Assembly (NCBI GenBank): GCA_031254685.1
Contig: JAIRTZ010000020.1
Coordinates: forward strand, 1-7,749
Reading direction: 5' to 3'
Source of the DNA: Methanomassiliicoccaceae archaeon
GTDB taxonomy: Archaea; Thermoplasmatota; Thermoplasmata; Methanomassiliicoccales; Methanomethylophilaceae
DNA: 7,749 bases
In this document: positions 1 through 5,100 of the stretch, piece after piece
Layout: each line of letters starts with the position of its first letter
Position numbering within the stretch: the stretch's first letter is position 1
Notes under the pieces: model-generated
What the model was told of the DNA's origin: nothing
The model's input: only the letters and a program-made list of their open reading frames with translations
Database searches by the model: none
Position numbers and translations under genes: made by a program

Positions 1-166
1 GGGCGGCGGCACCGGAACGGGTGACGGAGGGGATGGCGGCACCGGAAAAGATGGCGGCGGAGATGACGACGGCGGAGGCATGAATATTGTGCTCATCGTT
101 GCCATCATCGCGATGATCGCTATCGCAGGGGTTGCCGTCTACTTCTTCTTCCTGAAGAAAAAGTAA
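1..166 (+). CDS. C-terminal end of a membrane-anchored surface protein (5' end outside window)
   Basis: Only the last 54 residues are visible, read in the frame starting at base 2 and ending at the TAA at 164-166. The first 26 or so are a low-complexity linker of Gly with Asp, Thr and Lys. A hydrophobic stretch of about 22 residues (NIVLIVAIIAMIAIAGVAVY) follows, then FFFL and a KKK tail. Gly-rich spacer, membrane helix and basic cytoplasmic tail is the usual C-terminal anchor of archaeal secreted or surface proteins, so the missing N-terminal part is probably extracellular; this is inference. The linker contains a 13-bp direct repeat (5-17 and 35-47, 30 bp apart) that matches a 10-residue repeat period. 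The function of the ectodomain cannot be told from here. The open frame, membrane segment and downstream hairpin make a real coding end likely. Confidence 0.78.
   Translation, partial: GGGTGTGDGGDGGTGKDGGGDDDGGGMNIVLIVAIIAMIAIAGVAVYFFFLKKK
5..47 (+). repeat. 13-bp direct repeat in Gly-linker coding sequence
   Basis: GGCGGCACCGGAA occurs at 5-17 and again at 35-47. The spacing of 30 bp is an exact multiple of three, so the repeat preserves the frame and encodes a recurring Gly-Gly-Thr-Gly unit. Such internal repeats often expand or contract the spacer of surface proteins. Only two clear copies are visible because the window begins here. Confidence 0.5.
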
Positions 167-187
167 GCACAGTACAAGGAACAAACA

Positions 188-210
188 GGCGGATACCTTC
201 CGCCTTTCCC
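188..210 (+). terminator. Hairpin after the surface-protein gene
   Basis: GGCGGA (188-193) and TCCGCC (199-204) form a 6-bp GC-rich stem with a 5-nt loop, 21 bp after the TAA of the plus-strand gene. TTTCCC and then an AT-rich CTTTTATT stretch (213-220) follow. It sits between the converging ends of the surface-protein gene and the QueG-like gene, so it could act in both directions. Archaeal termination relies mostly on T-runs, so the role of the stem is inferred. Confidence 0.45.
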
Positions 211-222
211 GATCTTTTATTC

Positions 223-978
223 TCATTTCGTGTACGATCTGATATGTTCTATCGCGCCGTCCGTCGGGAGCGGATCATCAATATCCTTTCCCACCGGGCA
301 AACGAAGATACAGCGTCCGCACGGCGATATGCCTTTGCCTCTGAGCACGGCCGAATATTCTACGCATCTCCGCTTGTCCGTGATATCCTCGGGATATGTG
401 CCGGACGCGACCGCGTTCTCCGGGCATTCGTTCATGCATCTCCTGCACGAAGTGCACAGCTGCTTCTTCATCGGTCCGTTATAATTCAACTCAGCCGCAG
501 TTATCACCGACGTGAACCGTATCCTCGGGCCGTTCTTTTCCGTGAGGAGCATATTGTTCATCCCGAATGATCCGAGACCTGCGAGATACGCTGAATGCCT
601 GTGCGAGAAGAACGACGACGGATCCTTCCTTAACCCTTCGATCCCCTGGTATCCGTCCCTCGAGACGAACATCGACGGATATCCCAAAATGTTCAGCTCC
701 ATCGCTATCCTTTGAGCCGCGTGATCGAGCATTGAGTTTATCGTTCTGTAATGCTCCGTATAATAGCTTGACGGCGCCGTGGCCAGTATGGCCCTCTGGG
801 CGGGTATGCCTATCGCGATCACCGAGCGCGAGCCGCGCATGAGCGAGCGCGGCCTTTCGTTGTTCGGTATTATCCTGCTCACGAGCGGGTCGGTGTCCCA
901 CGCGCATGCGTCCGCGACACCTATGTCAACTATGCCCAATGATCTCGCGAGCGATACGATACGTTCCGTCAGCTCCAT
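223..978 (-). CDS. QueG-like double [4Fe-4S] cluster oxidoreductase
   Basis: The protein has 251 residues. The C-terminal third holds a ferredoxin-type motif, CTSCRRCMNECP (Cys 175, 178, 181, 185), then Cys205 and CGRCIFVCP (Cys 220, 223, 227). Together these give eight cysteines, enough for two [4Fe-4S] clusters. The preceding block YLAGLGSFGMNNMLLTEKNG (131-150) followed by PRIRF matches the AGLG-x-x-G-x-N-x-L-L...GPR-x-R signature of the epoxyqueuosine reductase (QueG)/reductive-dehalogenase-like superfamily, whose characterised members bind a cobalamin. It lacks the C-terminal HEAT-like repeats of true QueG, and archaea generally make archaeosine rather than queuosine, so genuine QueG activity is unlikely. 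A corrinoid- or Fe-S-dependent redox role is more plausible, but the substrate is unknown. There is no signal peptide or membrane helix, so it should be cytoplasmic. The ATG at 978 lies 26 bp from the centre of a TATA box, implying a leaderless message. It lies 92 bp downstream of the HxlR-type regulator on the same strand. Confidence 0.85.
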   Translation of the reverse strand: MELTERIVSLARSLGIVDIGVADACAWDTDPLVSRIIPNNERPRSLMRGSRSVIAIGIPAQRAILATAPSSYYTEHYRTINSMLDHAAQRIAMELNILGYPSMFVSRDGYQGIEGLRKDPSSFFSHRHSAYLAGLGSFGMNNMLLTEKNGPRIRFTSVITAAELNYNGPMKKQLCTSCRRCMNECPENAVASGTYPEDITDKRRCVEYSAVLRGKGISPCGRCIFVCPVGKDIDDPLPTDGAIEHIRSYTK

Positions 979-1000
979 ATTACCGAATATCCGTATCTTC

Positions 1001-1008
1001 GTTTATAC
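1001..1008 (-). promoter_or_regulatory. TATA box of the QueG-like gene
   Basis: The minus strand reads GGTATAAACG here, an AT-rich core in GC-rich surroundings. Its centre near 1004 is 26 bp upstream of the ATG at 978, which would place the transcription start on or next to the start codon. No Shine-Dalgarno sequence is present in the gap. The site suggests that the gene can be transcribed independently of the upstream regulator gene. Confidence 0.6.
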
Positions 1009-1070
1009 CTATTCAGCCCACCGTTCTCAGGCCCCTCAAATTTCCCGGAACGAAGGGTTCGCCGTCCACA

Positions 1071-1430
1071 TCAGTACGGACAGACGCTGCAGTCGTGAGA
1101 TTCGCATTCCTCATTCTCGATCTGCCATTTGAGAGCCCATTCTTTCATCGTCTTTATCGCGTTGATGAGTTCCACGCCGCCCTCTGTGAGCTTGTACTCG
1201 CTCTTCAGCGGTATGGTGGATGCATCGACGATCCTTGTGACGAGGCCCTCGTTCTCCAACTCCTTCAGTCTCTGCGACAGGATCTTGGGTGTTACTTCCA
1301 TGAGCGTCGCTTTCAACTCGGAGAATCTCCTCATTTGATTCTCACCTTTGTACAGCTCAAGGAGTATGAGGAAGGTCCATCTTTTTGCCAGATAGTCCAT
1401 CGTTTTATAAACTGTGCAATCGTGATTCAT
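1071..1430 (-). CDS. HxlR-family winged-helix transcriptional regulator with Cys-rich tail
   Basis: The 119-residue length is typical of HxlR proteins. The sequence follows the family pattern: an N-terminal Cys (C5), Y-x-x-MDYLAKRWTFLILLEL (helices 1-2, residues 8-26), RRFSELKATLMEVTPKILSQRLKELENEGLVTR (recognition helix region, 34-66), a wing ending in SEYKLTEGG (77-85), and a C-terminal dimerisation helix through MKEWALKW. These regulators are small dimeric DNA-binding proteins that respond to reactive electrophiles, oxidants or metabolites. The tail is unusual: Cys109, Cys114 and Cys117 in ECESHDCSVCPY, with His113 and the N-terminal Cys5, could bind a metal or cluster or form a redox switch (inference). 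It is followed on the same strand by the QueG-like Fe-S gene, a plausible target. The ATG at 1430 has a leader of only a few bases if the TATA box at 1454-1466 is used. Confidence 0.92.
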   Translation of the reverse strand: MNHDCTVYKTMDYLAKRWTFLILLELYKGENQMRRFSELKATLMEVTPKILSQRLKELENEGLVTRIVDASTIPLKSEYKLTEGGVELINAIKTMKEWALKWQIENEECESHDCSVCPY

Positions 1431-1453
1431 GTGATAGGTAAGTAATGTAGGTA
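1431..1453 (-). promoter_or_regulatory. Repeated TACCTA motif between TATA box and HxlR start codon
   Basis: On the minus strand TACCTA occurs twice between the TATA box and the ATG, separated by CATTACT. The start-to-start distance is 13 bp, a little over one helical turn. A protein bound here would block initiation, so this is a candidate autorepression site. Support is the position and repetition only. Confidence 0.3.
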
Positions 1454-1466
1454 GATATATAATATA
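1454..1466 (-). promoter_or_regulatory. TATA box of the HxlR-family regulator
   Basis: The minus strand reads GTATATTATATATC, a strong AT-only core. Its centre near 1460 lies 30 bp upstream of the ATG at 1430, giving a predicted leader of about 0-6 nt. The core is nearly symmetric, so transcription in the plus direction cannot be ruled out, although no gene lies there. Confidence 0.65.
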
Positions 1467-1476
1467 CGGCGAAAAG

Positions 1477-1498
1477 AAAGAGTACCAACTAACTCTTT
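1477..1498. promoter_or_regulatory. 7-bp inverted repeat upstream of the HxlR promoter, candidate operator
   Basis: AAAGAGT (1477-1483) and ACTCTTT (1492-1498) are perfect inverted repeats around an 8-bp spacer, 22 bp in total. The centres of the arms are about 15 bp apart, a spacing that could suit a dimeric winged-helix regulator. The element begins about 11 bp upstream of the TATA box of the HxlR gene, overlapping or abutting the region where TFB contacts DNA, so a bound regulator could either hinder or help assembly. Binding by the neighbouring HxlR protein is inferred from proximity. Confidence 0.42.
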
Positions 1499-1524
1499 GA
1501 TACTTTTAAGCCATTTTCTATGTA

Positions 1525-1582
1525 ACGGCGAGTAGACTCGGTATGCCGTGGATGGGTTTCCCGAGTATGGCTATATATAAGT
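1525..1582. other. Structured intergenic block with nested inverted repeats and a second TATA-like stretch
   Basis: Two overlapping fold-backs are visible. ACGGC (1525-1529) pairs with GCCGT (1545-1549) around an inner CGAG-TAGA-CTCG. ACTCGG (1536-1541) pairs with CCGAGT (1561-1566) over a 19-nt spacer. Next to them is CTATATATAAG (1571-1581), a near-symmetric TATA-like sequence with no gene at the right distance on either strand. On the minus strand this could start a transcript near 1550 that contains the first fold-back. I recognise no known RNA family. A small structured RNA, a regulator site or chance are all possible. Confidence 0.25.
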
Positions 1583-1597
1583 GTCTGCCCGCCCGGC

Positions 1598-1615
1598 GCT
1601 GCGCGCACAGCGCGT
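1598..1615. other. GC-rich hairpin downstream of tRNA-Gly
   Basis: GCGCTG and CAGCGC pair around a 6-nt loop. The element lies about 30 bp past the 3' end of the tRNA on the minus strand, beyond its T-run, so it is probably not needed for tRNA termination. It may be a backup terminator or simply a GC-rich palindrome. Confidence 0.3.
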
Positions 1616-1636
1616 TCCGAGGTTGGAAAGACGGGG

Positions 1637-1645
1637 AATAAAAAG
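1637..1645 (-). terminator. T-run terminator of tRNA-Gly
   Basis: Immediately after the discriminator base the minus strand reads CTTTTTATT. A run of five T residues directly downstream of a tRNA is the usual termination signal for archaeal RNA polymerase. Confidence 0.65.
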
Positions 1646-1720
1646 TGCAGACGCCGGGATTTGAACCCGGGCGAGTAGCTTGGAAGGCTACAATCCTAGG
1701 CCAGACTAGATTACATCTGC
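1646..1720 (-). tRNA. trnG: tRNA-Gly (anticodon UCC)
   Basis: The 75-nt minus-strand sequence folds into a complete cloverleaf. The acceptor stem is GCAGATG/CGTCTGC with one G-U pair. The D-stem is ATCT/GGAT, with canonical A14, G18-G19 and A21. The anticodon stem GTAGC/GCTAC encloses the loop CTTCCAA with anticodon TCC. After a 4-nt variable loop comes the T-arm CCGGG-TTCAAAT-CCCGG. The anticodon reads GGA and, by wobble, GGG glycine codons. The discriminator is A, as expected for archaeal tRNA-Gly, and CCA is not encoded, so it must be added after transcription. There is no intron. It has its own TATA box and a T-run, so it looks like a single-gene transcription unit although a protein gene lies 77 bp upstream on the same strand. 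Confidence 0.97.
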
Positions 1721-1744
1721 GCGAGAGTTCGTAACTTTCAACTC

Positions 1745-1753
1745 GTATATAAC
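1745..1753 (-). promoter_or_regulatory. TATA box of tRNA-Gly
   Basis: The minus strand reads CGTTATATACG. The centre near 1748 is 28 bp upstream of the mature tRNA 5' end at 1720, so transcription should start within a few bases of the mature end, leaving little or no leader for RNase P to remove. Confidence 0.65.
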
Positions 1754-1797
1754 GATGATGTTCCGCGCTCTCTCCTTTTGCAAACGGCCCCTTACGG

Positions 1798-2094
1798 TTA
1801 TCCCAGACGTTCCGCGCAGTAAGGGCAGAATCTCGGCGGTTTCGGAAGTTCCAGCGCCTTTCCGCAGTAGGGGCACACTCTGAACAGCCCCGTATCGGCG
1901 GCCTCCCTGGGTATCTCCGGACGTTTCCCGCATTCCTTGCAGAATTTGTACGGGTGTTCGTTGATCGCGCCGCAGTGCGGGCATATCGCCATCACCTTCT
2001 GTTCCTTTCCTTCCGTATCCTTGTTGTTCTGCGTCAGCTGCCTGTACATCTGCGGGAACAGCAGCAGACCGACGCCCATCGCCGCATCGTCCAT
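1798..2094 (-). CDS. Small double zinc-ribbon protein
   Basis: The protein has 98 residues and two zinc ribbons of the Cys-x2-Cys...Cys-x2-Cys type. The first is CPHC at 38-41 with CKEC at 52-55; the second is CPYC at 74-77 with CPYC at 90-93. All eight ligands are present, so two Zn ions are expected. The N-terminal 30 residues start with a short hydrophobic/amphipathic stretch (GVGLLLFPQMYRQL) and continue into a charged linker. It is too short for a convincing membrane helix but could attach to a membrane or partner. Such small ribbon proteins are common and mostly uncharacterised in archaea, so I assign no function. In-frame stop TGA at 2106-2104 limits the upstream start. An AGGAGG lies at 2116-2111, 16 nt from the ATG at 2094, which is longer than usual. 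Met35, just before the first ribbon, is a possible alternative start. It diverges from the TPR gene. Confidence 0.8.
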   Translation of the reverse strand: MDDAAMGVGLLLFPQMYRQLTQNNKDTEGKEQKVMAICPHCGAINEHPYKFCKECGKRPEIPREAADTGLFRVCPYCGKALELPKPPRFCPYCAERLG

Positions 2095-2110
2095 GCGTCC
2101 GTATCATCAT

Positions 2111-2116
2111 CCTCCT
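2111..2116 (-). promoter_or_regulatory. Strong Shine-Dalgarno sequence upstream of the zinc-ribbon gene
   Basis: A perfect AGGAGG sits at 2116-2111 on the minus strand. Two ATGs follow at once (2110 and 2107), but they open a frame without recognisable domains; the zinc-ribbon frame begins at the ATG at 2094, 16 nt away. This is the only clear full-length ribosome-binding site among the genes here, suggesting that this gene, unlike its neighbours, has a leadered message. Confidence 0.5.
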
Positions 2117-2141
2117 TTTTCATATTTCTCTCGCGCCCGCA

Positions 2142-2158
2142 TCAATAAGTTATTAATC
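2142..2158. promoter_or_regulatory. Shared divergent promoter core for zinc-ribbon and TPR genes
   Basis: AATAAGTTATT (2144-2154) is a near-perfect palindrome that runs into TTATTAAT (2150-2157). In the plus direction its centre is about 27 bp before the ATG at 2181, predicting a leaderless TPR message. In the minus direction it would start transcription around 2119-2128, giving a 25-34-nt leader that includes or begins at the AGGAGG of the zinc-ribbon gene. It is the only AT-rich stretch in the 86-bp gap, so the two genes probably share or compete for it. Confidence 0.55.
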
Positions 2159-2180
2159 CCGTGATGCCGATGGGCGAACT

Positions 2181-5100
2181 ATGCAGCGTTCCGAACCAAT
2201 TCTCACGGATCCGGACGACGTGAGGATATGGAACAAGATAGACGGCATCGACCCCAAAGAGAAGAAGAAGGGACGGCAGCAGGACAAGCTTTCCGTGCTG
2301 GCGGTGATCGATGACGCATTGCAGACGACGAAGCACATACATTCCGCCGTTCTTGTCAAAATACTTAAGAAAGCTGCGGACGAGGGGGTCGGCGACCTGG
2401 AGAACGTCGCCATAAAGGTTCTTGATATGTGCAGGCCCGGCGATATGTACCCGATAATGGAGGCCGCCGACATCGTCCTGAGGGACGGGAACCTTGACAT
2501 CTCCAGATCGCTGCTGAAGCGCCTCGCGAACGTACCGGATACGGCGTTCATGGAATACCTTGACGCCCTTCTGGCGGCGAGGTCCGGCAATAAGGAGAAA
2601 GCGATGAGTCATCTCATACGGTCCAACTCGATAGACTCGTCGTTCATGAGAACATACGATCTGCTGATCTCGATCGATCCGGACAGCGGATGGGATGTGC
2701 TGAGGAACATACCGCTGATGACGGAACATCAGAGGCCGAGGCCGGTCCGCACCGATGATAAGGACCTGCTTGAACTTCAGGACGTCTACGACGGATGGTA
2801 CAACGGCGACAAGGGCACCGCAAGGAAGAAGCTTGAGGCGTCCCCGGGATTCTCATCCGGGCATCTCGATTTCGTGCTGGCCGCGGCCAGGATCGCCGCC
2901 GATGTGGATGAATTCGATACGTCGCTGGAGCTTTACGGACGCATACTCTCGCAGTACCCGAACATAGACAGCGTCATCGTCGAAAAGGCGAACGTCATGA
3001 CCGCGTCCGGCGACCGCAGCGGGGCGCTCGCGCTCCTGGCGTCCCTGGGCAGGGACAGCATGAACAACCGCAACGTGACCGAGTGCATGCTCAGGGCGCT
3101 CGCGTCAAAGAGCACCGAGAAGGACTTCGCGGCGCGTTCCAAGGAGTTCCTGCGGTCGGAGCACGGCGACAAAGGCGGGCACATGCTCGTATGCGAGCTT
3201 ATGTCGAAGATGGGCATGAGCGCCGAGGCCGGCGCCATCCTTCAGACGCTGCTGCCGATGTTCCCCGACGACCTTGACCTGCATTTGATGAACGCGCTGA
3301 ACGAAGTGCGTCTCGGAAGGGACACCGCGGCGCTGAAGGCCGCGGACAGGATCGTGAAACTTTCCCCGAAGACCGCGGACGGCTACTGCATCAGGGCGCA
3401 GATACACCTGAGGTACGGAAGGATAAAGAACGCATTGAAGGACGCGGAGCGGGCGCTGAAGTACGAACAGTCGCACATGGACTCGCTGAACGTGATGAAG
3501 GACATCCGAAAACATACGTCGGAATATGACGTTGTGCTGGAGGTCTGCAGACGGATACTGATCATAGACCCGGCGAACAGCGACGCAACGAAAGATATGG
3601 CATATGCGCTTGATATGCTGGGAAAGAGGCAGGAGGCGATCGAGGAGTACAAGAACGCGCTGCGCCTCAGGAGGGACAGACGCATGCTCGCCACGATACT
3701 GTCGACGCTCATAGAGAACGGAAGGCCCGAGGAGGCGGCGGCGATAGCCAAGGAGTTCATAGGCCCCTACGGCAACGACCACGAACTGTGGTCGCTCAAG
3801 GGCAACGCCGAATACCGCTCCTCTGATTTCGTCAGCGCCTCGGCATCGTACGGAATGGCGTTGGAAACGAGGCCGCATGACGCGAGGCTTTGGCATTCCA
3901 AAGGGATGGCGGAAGAGCGCGCCGAGATGTACGCGGAGGCGGAATCATCATACGACAAGGCTGTTCTCATCGATCTCAACAACCCTGAGTTCTGGTTATC
4001 GAAGGCGGTCGCCCAGGAGAAGCGCGGGGACCTCGCGGGCGCGGTCCTTTCCCTGAACCGCGTTATCTCGGAATCCCCGGACAACGTGTACGCGCTTGTC
4101 CGCAAGGCCAGGATACTCGTGCACTCCGGTCAGACGAAGGAGGCGATGTACTTCCTTGACCACGCGCTGAAGGTGGACGCCAGGAACATAAAGATAATGG
4201 AGATCAAGAAGGGCATCTACCGGCGCGACGGCGATGACGAGAAGGTAATAGAAATGTGCAGGTCCATACTGAACGTTGACCGAAAAAATATCGACGCGCT
4301 GACCGATATGGCGGAAACGTATCAGAGAATGGGCAGACATGACGAAGCGTTAAAAGTTCTCAGCAATGTCACTGCGGACCTCGGCGAGATCGGCGTTCTT
4401 ATGATGAAGAAGAACTCCGCCAAGCTTAACGGAAATATTGAGGTGGAGATAGACGCGTGCAAAGCGATACTGAAGATCGACCCGGGCCGCGGGATCAGAC
4501 TGGAGCTTGCGGACGCGCTCATCCGGAACGGGAATCACGAGGACGCGATGAAGATATACGATGAGATGCAGTCAAAGGACCCGAAGGACGGGGAGGCGAT
4601 CGTGCTCCGCGGCAAACTGCTGGCGATCATGGGCGACGATCAGGGCGCCGAGGACATCTACAAGGGCGCCATGCGGGAGAACCTCAACGACTGCGGGACG
4701 CTTAACGAACTGGCGAACGCCCTCTGCGGCTCCAAGAGGTACGATGAGGCGCTCAGCATGATCACCAGGGCCATCGAGATCTCGCCGGAGAGAGCGGAGA
4801 GCCATTTGACGAGAGCGAAGATATACATTGCGAAGAACGACCTGAAGAGCGCCCTGGCGACGCTGAACAATGCTCTCGAATTCGTCCCCGGGAGCGGGGA
4901 GGTGCATCTCCGGATCGGAGAGATACACGAACGGCGCGGTGACGCGGGAGAGGCGCTGGCGTCATACGACGCGGCGATAAAGAACGGCCTCGCCACCGGC
5001 GAGACGTACTGCAGGCGCGGGCTCGTACTGGAGAAGCTCGGGCAGCGCGAGGCGGCGAAGAAAAGCTATTCCGCCGCCGCCTCGAAGGACCGCGGGAATC

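Noticed and set aside
1520..1556. H/ACA-type guide RNA on the minus strand
   Set aside because: A stem followed by T-ACA is visible, but the stem is short, the pocket is not typical, no k-turn is seen and I cannot identify a target. It is kept only as a possibility in the findings.
1543..1641. 32-codon plus-strand open frame (starts MPWMGFPSMAIYK)
   Set aside because: It has no ribosome-binding site, passes through a TATA-like stretch and a GC-palindrome, and stops next to the tRNA T-run. Length and composition are consistent with chance.
1706..2110. 134-residue open frame beginning right after the AGGAGG, in a different frame from the zinc-ribbon gene
   Set aside because: It has no recognisable domain, is Arg/Gly-rich as expected for an off-frame translation of GC-rich DNA, and runs on through the tRNA promoter and into the tRNA 5' end. 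The overlapping frame has eight perfectly spaced zinc ligands.
3105..3896. 263-residue minus-strand open frame inside the TPR gene
   Set aside because: It is a by-product of the GC-rich codon pattern of the TPR gene, with low-complexity Arg/Val/His composition and no promoter or domain.
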